From the NCBI RefSeq assembly GCF_000953825.1, contig NZ_BBUL01000088.1, forward strand, positions 91,150 to 155,149: a DNA stretch of 64,000 nucleotides, written 5' to 3'. The position numbers and the translations under genes were made by a program. Shown one piece after another: positions 45,901 through 53,100 of the stretch. The notes beneath the pieces are model-generated. The model had not been told where the DNA came from, searched no databases, and worked only from the letters and a program-made list of their open reading frames with translations. The stretch's first letter is position 1. Each line of letters opens with the position of its first letter. The stretch is from Cellvibrio sp. OA-2007. Its GTDB lineage: Bacteria > Pseudomonadota > Gammaproteobacteria > Pseudomonadales > Cellvibrionaceae.

Positions 45901-46554
45901 ATTGATTGGGAAGCGGCCAACGCGGCGGATTATCAAATTCAAGGCAGCACTAATGGCACCAGCTGGACGAATTTGAAAACTGTCACCGGCGGCGCTTTTG
46001 GCAATCGCACCGACACCAATGCCGTCAGCGGCAGCTATCGCTATGTGCGTGTTTACGCTACGGCGCGCAGTGCGGGCAACAACTGGGGCTATTCAATTTT
46101 TGAATTGAAAGTCTTCGCGCAAAACGCAGCAGTGAGCAGCAGTTCAGCATCCAGCACTGCAACGCCCGCACTCTTAACGCCGGTAAGCGCCACTGCAAGC
46201 ACGGCCTTAACCGCAGCGAGTAATGCGATTGATAAAAACGGCGGCACCCGTTGGGAATCGGCACACGCGATTGACCCAAGCTGGATTACGTTGGATTTAG
46301 GCAGCGCAAAAAATCTGACCCAAATTGCCATCGATTGGGAAGCGGCAAACGCGAGCGCTTATAGCGTTCAAGGTTCGAACGACAACGCCAACTGGACCAA
46401 CATCGCCAGCAAAACCGACGGCACTTTTGGTACGCGCACCGACACGCTCACCTTAAACGGCAACTACCGCTATGTGCGCATTTACGGCACCGCGCGCAGT
46501 GCAGGCAACCAATGGGGCTATTCAATTTGGGAGGTGAGACTGACCGGATTTTAA
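42958..46554 (+). CDS. Secreted modular GH16 enzyme of unusual type with four discoidin-like modules
   Basis: The 1198-residue protein (SD GGAGG) has a signal peptide (1-27) and a GH16 domain (about 45-345) with catalytic QELDIIE, nucleophile E180 and acid/base E185. The catalytic domain differs strongly from the upstream GH16, with long inserts such as DVEYPAADWTLRVGQPDAGA and a HAITHVEWPDVGNYNKFST region near the active site. Then follow a first discoidin module (about 370-505), a CBM4/9-like module (about 520-670), a second discoidin-like module (about 680-825), an Ig-like strand (about 830-900), a Ser linker, and two tandem discoidin modules nearly equal to those of the upstream GH16. The substrate could be a beta-1,3-glucan or an unusual algal or fungal polymer. 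Confidence 0.87.
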   Translation: MHFLLQKQPLTAVIISLGLGANAAQAQTAYNDPWWASPNNNTSFVDQFDGVNINRNKWLVEKNIFVNGEDIDYQDVEYPAADWTLRVGQPDAGASDGKVLNLKARYMDGQIQDYYGGNAGQGKPLFIRAGRIESQIADDSTFVYGKFEARIKMPPARNGEFPAWWLLGNFPDVGWTACQELDIIEFTGANASKAPQTRWSAPYPAYGGNPFGTTYAQLGISPSDQYVTYGVIKTPEYIEYYINGVKTFTWSKAERGDQPWPYLTPMRMILNHAITHVEWPDVGNYNKFSTNANVANKTGYTRTTNGVTEYEYIDTASMNTNIGRAGTDFLVDYVAHWPLPATDSWHKYIDESKYSFFRPTNNTKGFYSLKGWMAPVSVTADAYLQEGDNAYRDNSAKNAADGYVGSKWATPRDDNMHSVTIDYGVDKPIKYFWIEWAWNLPKSYDIYGKTSTGNWEFIRTSDQQSVGWATHTFDVNKTYRYVKLVTKGRIDKAEPIWLLEFKAFEDVANVYPKPAGTALVDRAVNMLGNGNFATDLNGWVGENYDGSGAAYAAINGEARVTAANQGTGAGSYQLHTQGFGLKRNYRYQVSFRARAASPRNIQMRLSEDQLNPSAAGTYLLQTVALGTTMANYSFNLDFTGGDNAGRLAFLFGAMGNATTFIDDVVIREIAYIGSGDPLVPAISATNFTGASSGWETEWWGAASRAVDGSTGNKASGKPGVADNQDLWVSVNIDPNYEVKEVLVAGDKSAPRSLAQFKVEYGTANNTMIDWTNSNNDGTYESFSSFSAYPPANERNFRFWFRPPAGQVVEVADVQLMAVDLKPHRIYSINLDGAGSIAPAGTLRYSKNNTDSATYTFTPPAGQQVANVIVDGVALGAMNSYTFNAISASHTIAVSFTGSVSQPSSASSSSAPSSTPSSVSSSSAPASVLVSQGRPVTASTSMMPATNAVDGNGGTRWESNHGVSPSWIMVDLGSNRNLTSVVIDWEAANAADYQIQGSTNGTSWTNLKTVTGGAFGNRTDTNAVSGSYRYVRVYATARSAGNNWGYSIFELKVFAQNAAVSSSSASSTATPALLTPVSATASTALTAASNAIDKNGGTRWESAHAIDPSWITLDLGSAKNLTQIAIDWEAANASAYSVQGSNDNANWTNIASKTDGTFGTRTDTLTLNGNYRYVRIYGTARSAGNQWGYSIWEVRLTGF

Positions 46555-46590
46555 AGTAATCCACATGTAAAAAACCAGCTTTACATCTCC

Positions 46591-46661
46591 GTCGTCATAC
46601 CAGCTTGCGGGTATCCATAGATTTTCAACAACAGCTGGACTCCCGCAAGCGGGAGTGACGG
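46591..46661. repeat. Dispersed double-hairpin repeat, family A, copy 4
   Basis: CATACCAGCTTGCGGGTATC and GACTCCCGCAAGCGGGAGTG. Copy 5 follows 45 bases later, and the pair occupies the whole gap between the second GH16 gene and the PEP-CTERM gene. Confidence 0.85.
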
Positions 46662-46705
46662 AAAAACAAAGAAACAAAAATAGCACAACGTAAATGTTTT
46701 ACTCC

Positions 46706-46773
46706 GTCGTCATACCCGCCTGCGGGTATCCAGCACTTAAAACAATGGATTCCCGCTACGCGAGAGTGACGAT
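46706..46773. repeat. Dispersed double-hairpin repeat, family A, copy 5
   Basis: CATACCCGCCTGCGGGTATC and GATTCCCGCTACGCGAGAGT. The right hairpin is more degenerate than in other copies. Confidence 0.8.
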
Positions 46774-46833
46774 GGAGAATTTTTCAAAAAACAAAACAGA
46801 ATTATCAAAAATCAACTAAAGGACGAAACAATC

Positions 46834-47493
46834 ATGCACAAGACAAAATCACTTTCATTATCCAAATCCTTTTTATTATCCAAGTCATTTTTGTTGTCAA
46901 CGTTACTGACACTCGGCATCAGCAGTGCAATCAGCAGCCAAGCTGCGGTCATTACTTTTGATGATTTACCTGCAACCGAATTGGATGCAATTCCCGCTGG
47001 TTACAACGGTTTTACCTGGGGTGAATCTTTTTTAACAAACGTATCCTACGTGCACAAAAACACCCTGCCCGGCACCGGTTTTGAAACCGGCGTTGTCTCA
47101 GGCGATTACGCCGCATTTAATTTTCTCGCCACCACCAGCATCATCAGCGGCGCGCAATTTGATTTTAACGGCGCCTATTTAACAGCAGCCTGGAACGATG
47201 GCTTGAATATTGAAGTCAGCGGTTTTTTAAACAACGCGCTGTTGTTTACCCAAACCGTCACCGTCAATACCAGCGCCGCTCAGTGGTTCGATTTTAATTT
47301 CCTCGGCATCAACTCCCTCAGCTTGCGCGCCTGGGGTGGAACTTCTATTGATGGCACCCAAGGCAATGATTTTTTTGTAATGGACAATTTCACCATCAAC
47401 GAGCCCACGGCAGTCCCCGAGTCATCCTCACTGCTATTGTTACTGCTCGGCATCGCCGGAATTGTAGTGGGCCGCAAAACCAGAAAAGCCTAG
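46834..47493 (+). CDS. PEP-CTERM sorting-domain protein
   Basis: The 219-residue secreted protein has a long N-terminal signal region with a small internal duplication (KSFLLSKSFLLSTLL), a mature domain of about 155 residues, and a C-terminal PEP-CTERM signal: AVPESSSLLLLLLGIAG followed by Arg/Lys residues (GRKTRK). Exosortase systems recognise this tripartite tail. No exosortase is in the window, so it must be elsewhere in the genome. The mature part resembles carbohydrate-binding or biofilm-matrix proteins of this class, but no specific function is visible. AAAGGAC is the SD. Confidence 0.87.
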   Translation: MHKTKSLSLSKSFLLSKSFLLSTLLTLGISSAISSQAAVITFDDLPATELDAIPAGYNGFTWGESFLTNVSYVHKNTLPGTGFETGVVSGDYAAFNFLATTSIISGAQFDFNGAYLTAAWNDGLNIEVSGFLNNALLFTQTVTVNTSAAQWFDFNFLGINSLSLRAWGGTSIDGTQGNDFFVMDNFTINEPTAVPESSSLLLLLLGIAGIVVGRKTRKA

Positions 47494-47525
47494 TCTACAA
47501 AGAAAAACCATAGCGTCCCTGCTTT

Positions 47526-47557
47526 GCCGCTACCAAGCGATTGGTAGCGGCGTTTTT
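47526..47557 (+). terminator. Terminator of the PEP-CTERM gene
   Basis: GCCGCTACCAA and TTGGTAGCGGC form a perfect stem around GCGA, followed by GTTTTTG. It lies about 35 bases after the stop. Confidence 0.9.
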
Positions 47558-47584
47558 GTTTTTGGGGTAGATTCCCAAGCCTAA

Positions 47585-47620
47585 CGTAGGTTGGCGCTGA
47601 GCGCAGCGATGCCCAACATG
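47585..47620. repeat. Family C repeat fragment
   Basis: GTAGGTTGGCGCTGAGCGCA and the following ATGCCCAAC resemble one arm of the inverted repeat at 9583-9663. Confidence 0.55.
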
Positions 47621-47669
47621 ACAATTACACAGAGCCATTCCATAAAACATGATTTAGGATGTACACACA

Positions 47670-48350
47670 ATGAGATCAAAAAAAGACTCATTAGATATCG
47701 AGCATATAAGTTCAGTTATGGGAAAAGAACTAAAAGATACCTCACCGGAGACATTGAAACTATTTGACTTCGCAATACAATCTATCCAAAAACGAATTTC
47801 ATACTGTAAGTATCACTTGAGTGAATTCAACACTCACAGCACGCCTGTGGCGCTCTTGAAAGATAGACTTGACCCCCAAACTGATGACGAACTTTCAATT
47901 AGAATCCTTTATGAAGCTAATGCATTTGGATTTATTAGTAACTTACACGCATTAGTAGACTCCCTTCCATTTATCCTGAATATTATCTTTAACACAAGAG
48001 AAATTGACAACACAGGTATTGGTTGGAACCCTAGATTCATCAATGGATATAGAGACTTTACCTTTTTTAGCCAATTAGAAAATTTTCAAAAAAATAATTT
48101 ATTTGTCAAGCTAAAGGGGCTTACAAATACTAGCAAACACAAATACCTAACAAGGCTAAAAAACGACTTTAAAAAAATAAGCTTTGAGAGCATTAGCTAT
48201 AGAGAAAAAAAAGAGGAAAAATTAATTGCCGATGTGGATGCTGAACAATTTATGATTGATAGTTACAATACTCTAATACCAGAGCTGATCTGGACAATCA
48301 ATCTTATTATTGAAGCGAAGAAAAACTCACGAACAGAGACTCTAAGATAA
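47670..48350 (+). CDS. Hypothetical protein, possibly HEPN-like
   Basis: The 226-residue soluble protein is helical and AT-rich compared with its neighbours, a sign of transfer. The segment KLKGLTNTSKHKYLTRLKND contains an N-x-x-K-H pattern seen in some HEPN-fold proteins of defence or RNA metabolism, but that is weak evidence. No other motif is seen. It stands alone between a terminator and the GFA-type gene. Confidence 0.5.
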   Translation: MRSKKDSLDIEHISSVMGKELKDTSPETLKLFDFAIQSIQKRISYCKYHLSEFNTHSTPVALLKDRLDPQTDDELSIRILYEANAFGFISNLHALVDSLPFILNIIFNTREIDNTGIGWNPRFINGYRDFTFFSQLENFQKNNLFVKLKGLTNTSKHKYLTRLKNDFKKISFESISYREKKEEKLIADVDAEQFMIDSYNTLIPELIWTINLIIEAKKNSRTETLR

Positions 48351-48367
48351 ATAAGAGGGGATTAATA

Positions 48368-48745
48368 ATGATCTACCAAGGTAACTGCCATTGCGGCGCA
48401 ATACAATTTGAAGTGGAAGCACCCGACGAAGTGGAAGTCGAAAACTGCAATTGTTCGATCTGTAATATGACCGGCTTTTTGCATTTAATTGTGCCGCAGC
48501 GCAATTTTCGGCTGATCAGCGGCGAAGACAATATCACCACTTACACCTTCAATACCGGTGTTGCCAAGCATAAATTTTGTAAAACCTGCGGCATCAAACC
48601 GTTTTACATCCCGCGCTCAAATCCAGACGGTGTGGATGTAAATTTGCGCTGCTTAACCACGCAACCAAAAACGGTAAAAATTGTGGATTTTGATGGGCAG
48701 AACTGGGAGCAACATGCGCACACTGTTGCGCACAAAAGCCTGTAA
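48368..48745 (+). CDS. GFA/CENP-V family zinc protein
   Basis: The 125-residue protein has the GFA signature: GNCHCGAIQFEV at the N-terminus, ENCNCSICNMTGFLH in the middle and KFCKTCGIKPFYIPRSNPDG. The seven Cys are placed to bind two zinc ions. Family members are linked with glutathione-dependent formaldehyde activation, but most have no proven substrate. It follows the hypothetical gene by 17 bases on the same strand. Confidence 0.88.
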   Translation: MIYQGNCHCGAIQFEVEAPDEVEVENCNCSICNMTGFLHLIVPQRNFRLISGEDNITTYTFNTGVAKHKFCKTCGIKPFYIPRSNPDGVDVNLRCLTTQPKTVKIVDFDGQNWEQHAHTVAHKSL

Positions 48746-48768
48746 TTAGTTGGAGTTATTACTTAGGC

Positions 48769-48828
48769 TCAATAAATTGAACCCCTACGGCCATGTTGAA
48801 ATGTAGGGGCGCAATTTATTGCGCCCTA
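48769..48828. repeat. Hairpin of family B type (GTAGGGGCGC)
   Basis: CAATAAATTGAACCCCTAC and GTAGGGGCGCAATTTATTG are largely complementary around a short loop. Ends with GCGCCC as in the family B repeat at 7884. Confidence 0.7.
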
Positions 48829-49013
48829 TAACCCAACACTCGCGCAGGCAGTAGCAAGACACTTTTCAAGAAAGCGAAGAGCGCCTCAAAGGTGATACCT
48901 ATAAGGCGAAATGGCAGGGAGATGAGCCAAACAAGCGGCCAGAGCAACAACGCGAGCAACGCCAATGGCCAGCAGACAACCCATAACAATAACCAGCAGA
49001 TAAACGTCAACAT
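48816..49013 (-). CDS. Small hydrophobic membrane protein
   Basis: The ATG at 49013 has AAGGGG seven bases upstream and gives 65 residues rich in Leu and Trp (FICWLLLWVVCWPLALLALL, WPLVWLISLPFRLIG). Longer reading needs a TTG start. I have no family name; short LW-rich membrane proteins of this kind are conserved among related bacteria. Confidence 0.5.
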   Translation of the reverse strand: MLTFICWLLLWVVCWPLALLALLLWPLVWLISLPFRLIGITFEALFAFLKSVLLLPARVLGYRAQ

Positions 49014-49141
49014 ACCCATTCCCCTTGCGTGCCACGATTGTTGGCTTAGATGCGGATTGCAGCTATTTGGATTCAACTAACCGTTATTTAACTCCAAGAG
49101 GTCTGAGCCTTTGGCACAATTAGCTTATTTTTGACTATTTT

Positions 49142-49179
49142 TTGGCGCAATTGTGGCGCGATTAGTGTAATTGCGCCAA
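49142..49179. promoter_or_regulatory. GGCGCAATT repeat cluster before the transglutaminase gene
   Basis: TTGGCGCAATT (49142-49152) and AATTGCGCCAA (49169-49179) are a perfect 11-base inverted pair. Two further GGCGC(A/G)ATTA copies lie at 49155 and 49185. The 100-base stretch before the transglutaminase start thus holds about four half-sites, which looks like an operator. Confidence 0.5.
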
Positions 49180-49240
49180 TATCTGGCGCAATTAGTTTGA
49201 GCACCCTAAATAACCTATACAAAGCCCAAGGACTTAAAAA

Positions 49241-49831
49241 ATGCAGGCAGCAGACACCTCATTAACCCCGTATCTCTCAACCAGCTATTACATCGATTTT
49301 GATCACCCGCTTGTTAGCGACAAAGCACAGCAATTAGCGCGCAAACATCACGGCGAACTGGAATTAGCTAAAGCATGCTTTGAGTTCGTCCGCGATGAGA
49401 TTCAGCACAGCTGGGATTTTCGTAAAAATCCGGTGACTTGCAAAGCATCAGATGTACTGATGCACCGCACAGGCTATTGCTACGCTAAAAGCCATTTGCT
49501 GGCGGCGCTATTGCGGGCCAACAATATCCCTGCAGGATTGTGCTACCAAAGGTTGAGTGTCAGCACGGGGGGGAGCCCCTATTGCTTGCACGGGCTAAAT
49601 GCTATTTATTTAAATAATTTTGGCTGGTATAGGGTCGATGCAAGGGGAAATAAACCTGGTGTCTCAGCACAATTTTACCCGCCAGAGGAAAAGCTTGCCT
49701 TCGCCGTCAAAGGATCATTGGAACGAGACCTTCCCGAAATATGGGCAGCCCCCATGCCACTGATTGTCGAAACACTGGAAAAATACTCAACCGTAAAAGA
49801 AGTCTACGAAAATTTGCCCGACATCATTTAA
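49241..49831 (+). CDS. Transglutaminase-like cysteine protein
   Basis: The 196-residue protein has the papain-like catalytic core: Cys80 in GYCYAKSHLLAALLRA, His117 in YCLHGLNAIYL and Asp133 in YRVDARGNK. These are the usual three residues of the transglutaminase/protease superfamily. No signal peptide is present. It may cut or cross-link peptides or sugars in the cytoplasm. It starts a four-gene same-strand cassette with GNAT and isochorismatase-type genes. Confidence 0.83.
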   Translation: MQAADTSLTPYLSTSYYIDFDHPLVSDKAQQLARKHHGELELAKACFEFVRDEIQHSWDFRKNPVTCKASDVLMHRTGYCYAKSHLLAALLRANNIPAGLCYQRLSVSTGGSPYCLHGLNAIYLNNFGWYRVDARGNKPGVSAQFYPPEEKLAFAVKGSLERDLPEIWAAPMPLIVETLEKYSTVKEVYENLPDII

Positions 49832-49846
49832 ACCTTAAGGGAAACT

Positions 49847-50398
49847 ATGGATATCAATATCAGAAAATTTAACGTAGGGGATGCACCCAAACTCTACGCA
49901 GCAGTTAAAGAATCCGTTGCCCATTTATCACCATGGTTATGCTGGTGCACGCCAGCCTATTCAATAAATGACGCTGAATTCTGGGTAAATACCGCTGAAA
50001 CAGAATGGAATGCAGGCCATGATTTTCGGTTTGTGATTGAATGCAATCTCACCAAAAAATTTCTTGGATCGGTCGCAATTAATCAGGTGATCCAGCAGCA
50101 CAAAATCGGAAATCTGGGTTACTGGATAAGACAATCGGAATTAAATCAAGGCGCATGCATCAATGCGGCCAGAAAAACAATTGAATATGGGTTTAATGAA
50201 CTTCAATTACAACGCATCGAAATATGTGCACTGGAAAACAATACTGCCAATATCGCAGTCGCCGAAAAATTAGGTGCCACTTACGAAGGAATACTGCGCA
50301 ACAAGTTATTTCATAATGGCAACTCTTATCCGGCCAAATGCTATTCGCTAATTCCAAGTGACTTAAGCACCCTACAAGCATATGAGAAGATAATGTGA
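49847..50398 (+). CDS. GNAT acetyltransferase, RimJ/RimL type
   Basis: The 183-residue protein resembles ribosomal-protein N-acetyltransferases: IRKFNVGDAPKLYAAVKESV, GYWIRQSELNQGACINAARK and RIEICALENNTANIAVAEKL. It acetylates an N-terminus or a small molecule from acetyl-CoA. It begins 15 bases after the transglutaminase stop and overlaps the next gene by four bases. Confidence 0.86.
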   Translation: MDINIRKFNVGDAPKLYAAVKESVAHLSPWLCWCTPAYSINDAEFWVNTAETEWNAGHDFRFVIECNLTKKFLGSVAINQVIQQHKIGNLGYWIRQSELNQGACINAARKTIEYGFNELQLQRIEICALENNTANIAVAEKLGATYEGILRNKLFHNGNSYPAKCYSLIPSDLSTLQAYEKIM

Positions 50399-50958
50399 AA
50401 CTAACCCCCACCACCGCCCTCATCATTATCGATCAGCAGAAAGGGCTGGATAATCCAAAACTCGGGCCGCGCAATAACCCCGATGCCGAAACAGTCATGC
50501 TGAAATTACTTGGCGCATGGCGCGCAGCTCAGTGGCCGATTATTCACGTTAGGCATCGCTCACCGGAACCCGATTCTGTTTTTTGGCCAGAGCAACAGGG
50601 TTTTGAATTCAAACCGGATTTTCTACCACAAGGCGATGAGCCAATCGTCGAAAAAAACGTCCCTTGTGCGCTACTCAAGACTAATCTTGAGCAAATACTT
50701 GATCAAAAAAATATCCGAAAAATTGTATTGATAGGGGCGTCCACCAACAACTCAATTGAAGCCACTGCTAGAAACTTGAGCTCACTTGGCTTTCGGGTTT
50801 GCATAGTCGAGGATGCTTGTTTCACCTTCGCAAAAAAAGATTACTTCGGCACAGCAAGAGCCGCAGCAGATGTGCACGCAATGTCGCTGGCAAACCTGCG
50901 AGACGAATATGCAGAAATTACTCATTCCACACAATTACTCATGGAGTTCGCATGTTAG
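50395..50958 (+). CDS. Isochorismatase-fold hydrolase with Ser in the Cys position
   Basis: The 187-residue protein starts at a GTG that overlaps the preceding TGA (ATGTGA). Asp13 (IDQQKG) and Lys87 (EKNVPCALL) are conserved, but the usual nucleophile Cys is Ser120 in GASTNNSIEATARNL. This substitution is found in a subgroup. A cysteine-hydrolase action is therefore unlikely, and an isochorismatase-like or lyase role is possible. It overlaps the next GNAT gene by seven bases. Confidence 0.78.
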   Translation: MKLTPTTALIIIDQQKGLDNPKLGPRNNPDAETVMLKLLGAWRAAQWPIIHVRHRSPEPDSVFWPEQQGFEFKPDFLPQGDEPIVEKNVPCALLKTNLEQILDQKNIRKIVLIGASTNNSIEATARNLSSLGFRVCIVEDACFTFAKKDYFGTARAAADVHAMSLANLRDEYAEITHSTQLLMEFAC

Positions 50959-51437
50959 TTCGCCCCTACACCCCCAGTGATGCCGCAGCGATTTGCGATA
51001 TTTATAATCACTATATCGAACACACGGTGATTACCTTTGAGGAAGTTCCACTCACCGCTGCACAAATGCAAGAGCGTGTTGCGGCTTATACCCAGCTCTA
51101 CCCCTGGTTGGTTTGTGAGAACGAAGGCAAAGTGCTTGGTTATGCTTACGCAAGCAAATGGAAGGAGCGAATTGCGTACAAACATACGGCAGAAATTACC
51201 GTGTATTTAAAACACGACACAACCCAAAAGGGTTATGGCAGCGCGTTGTACAGCGAATTGATCGCGCAGCTGAAAACCAAAGGCTGCCATGTTTTGCTTG
51301 GATGCATTGCGATTCCCAATGAGGCGAGTGTGCGCTTGCATGAACGTATGGGCTTCGAAAAAGTTGCGCATTTTGCTGAGGTGGGGCGCAAGTTTGATCG
51401 CTGGTTGGATGTGGGCTATTGGCAAAAAACCTTGTGA
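50952..51437 (+). CDS. GNAT acetyltransferase, phosphinothricin-N-acetyltransferase type
   Basis: The 161-residue protein has the PAT signature: MLVRPYTPSDAAAICDIYNH, YAYASKWKERIAYKHTAEIT and KGYGSALYSELIAQLKTKGC. It acetylates small amines, with phosphinothricin the model substrate in the family. The ATG at 50952 lies within the preceding gene's end (seven-base overlap). A longer frame from 50799 would need to run through that gene and is not supported. Confidence 0.88.
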   Translation: MLVRPYTPSDAAAICDIYNHYIEHTVITFEEVPLTAAQMQERVAAYTQLYPWLVCENEGKVLGYAYASKWKERIAYKHTAEITVYLKHDTTQKGYGSALYSELIAQLKTKGCHVLLGCIAIPNEASVRLHERMGFEKVAHFAEVGRKFDRWLDVGYWQKTL

Positions 51438-51441
51438 AGGG

Positions 51442-52569
51442 CTACTCGCCCTTCTGCCGAAATTCAGTTGGTGTCACGCCAACCATGCGTTTAAAAAAGC
51501 GATGAAAAGCTGAGGGGCTGTTAAAACCGGATTTATAGATAATCTCTAAAATGGTTTCATCTTTTAACTCTGGCAATACCAATAGGCGTTTGGCCTCTTC
51601 CACACGATAGCGGTTGATAAACTCAAAAAAATTCGATTGGTAATGCATTTTTAAGATTGCGGAGATGTCACGCGGTTTCAACCCTATCTGCTCCGCAAAA
51701 CGCTCAAGATTGATATTGCTCTCCAAAAATAATTTGTCCTCGTTCATCGCCTTTTCGATAATTTCAACCTTGTGGTCCATTTTAGTGGGCTGCACCGGTT
51801 TGGCCACAGGTACCACATGTACGCTGAGCAGTTGGCGAGTATTAATTAAACCAAATACAAATAAACCGTTGACCAACATCACCGTAAGATAATTATCGAT
51901 AATGCCGAGTGTATCACTCACCGATGCGCTCACCATGCCTTCCAACAAATACGCAAGCAGCGACCAGAGCCAATGCAAACAAAAACCGGCCAGCACAACA
52001 TCGGCCAGTTTTAATTCAGACATGGCGATATCGGAATACAAATGTTTTAGCTGTTCGCGCAATCTGTATTCCGCGATGACACACGCGATGATGTAACCCA
52101 ATGGCGATAACTTTACCAGCGCCCAGACAAATGCCACCACTGCATTCTCGGTACCAACTAACTCAGTTGCCGGTTGCCATTCCACACTATCAATACCAAA
52201 AAAAGCCAGCAATAGAACCGCAACCAATGCCGGCGCAAAATGCAACAGATTGCGCCAGCGTAGCAATACCATTTGCTGCGAAAGCGAGCGCAAATAAAAG
52301 TACAGCACCGGCCCTTGCAACAATAAACAGGCAGCGAGAATAGCGACCACAAAAGGCGTGTGATTAATCGCTGCTGTTTTTAAATCGCCATTCCATACAA
52401 TCAGAGTGGTCGTTAGCACCAGTGCAATGAGCAGAAAAAAACCGGACAAAATACGCCGGGGCTGCAGATGTTTGGCGGGCAATAAATTTAATAAAGCAGC
52501 CAGCACACAGCACTCTACCGCCGTGAGCACCAGCACCAAGTCATGGATATTTAGAAAGTTGGTTTTCAT
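51442..52569 (-). CDS. Membrane-anchored AraC-family regulator (7TM-HTH), copy 2
   Basis: The 375-residue protein is a paralogue of the regulator at 37906: both begin with MK(S/T)...LNxHxxVxVLT and share CLLLQGPVLFFYLxSLSQ-like segments, and the C-terminal HTH (INLERFAEQIGLKPRDISAI, SGFNSPSAFHRFFKRMVGVT). Its likely target is the nearby chitinase or small lipoprotein gene, but nothing in the sequence fixes this. It is convergent with the GNAT gene with four bases between the stops. Confidence 0.83.
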   Translation of the reverse strand: MKTNFLNIHDLVLVLTAVECCVLAALLNLLPAKHLQPRRILSGFFLLIALVLTTTLIVWNGDLKTAAINHTPFVVAILAACLLLQGPVLYFYLRSLSQQMVLLRWRNLLHFAPALVAVLLLAFFGIDSVEWQPATELVGTENAVVAFVWALVKLSPLGYIIACVIAEYRLREQLKHLYSDIAMSELKLADVVLAGFCLHWLWSLLAYLLEGMVSASVSDTLGIIDNYLTVMLVNGLFVFGLINTRQLLSVHVVPVAKPVQPTKMDHKVEIIEKAMNEDKLFLESNINLERFAEQIGLKPRDISAILKMHYQSNFFEFINRYRVEEAKRLLVLPELKDETILEIIYKSGFNSPSAFHRFFKRMVGVTPTEFRQKGE

Positions 52570-52686
52570 CAGGCCCTTCTCGCGTAGGCACAGCCAATCA
52601 CCCTCGTGGCAGGGCGCTCTCTTTGGCGGTGGATTCTCATTATAAAATGCAGTGGCCGTCTCACAAATCGATTGGCTTCGCCGGGC

Positions 52687-52848
52687 CTATTTGAATACAC
52701 AGTGTTTGGCGTAATCCTTAGCTTCGTTCATAGTGAGGTCACCCTTGGGTTTTTCCGCAATGCTTTTACACCATTCAGGGCTACCAACTTCAGGAGCGCA
52801 GGCAGATACCAAGTGAACCAAGGCAACAACCAATAGCAATTTAACCAT
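52687..52848 (-). CDS. DUF3012 family small lipoprotein
   Basis: A 53-residue frame on the minus strand reads MVKLLLVVALVHLVSACAPE and then GSPEWCKSIAEKPKGDLTMN and EAKDYAKHCVFK. A lipobox (VSAC) puts the lipid on Cys17. The CAPEVGSPEWC...YAKHC pattern is DUF3012, a family of short lipoproteins in gammaproteobacteria with no assigned role. It is too short for ordinary gene callers. Confidence 0.85.
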   Translation of the reverse strand: MVKLLLVVALVHLVSACAPEVGSPEWCKSIAEKPKGDLTMNEAKDYAKHCVFK

Positions 52849-53030
52849 TCTTAAAAAAACGTGCATATAAAATCCAAATTATTTGAGTTGTATAGATATT
52901 GCACCAGCAGTGGGAGCATGTAATACATGGCTGAGTCAGGGCAGCCATGGAATAAAAATTCCAGTGCAAGGATAGCAGAGCCTGTCGCTAAAGAACCTAT
53001 TCACCCTACACATAGGCGATTTTGGCCATA

Positions 53031-53062
53031 AAAAAACGCCCGCTGGATAAGAGCGGGCGTTT
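53031..53062 (-). terminator. Terminator of the chitinase gene
   Basis: AAACGCCCGCT and AGCGGGCGTTT form a perfect stem around a short loop, with a T-run on the minus strand. It is about 40 bases after the chitinase stop. Confidence 0.88.
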
Positions 53063-53100
53063 CATTTACACAAGGCAATCACACCTCAATAGATGATCAA

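Noticed and set aside
46591..46773. Possible CRISPR or integron repeat array
   Set aside because: Only two copies here with hairpin structure and no uniform spacers; the same element is dispersed elsewhere, so it is a REP-like repeat.
50799..50951. Upstream extension of the PAT-type acetyltransferase
   Set aside because: It would run through the isochorismatase-type gene in another frame; the GNAT domain starts exactly at the ATG at 50952.
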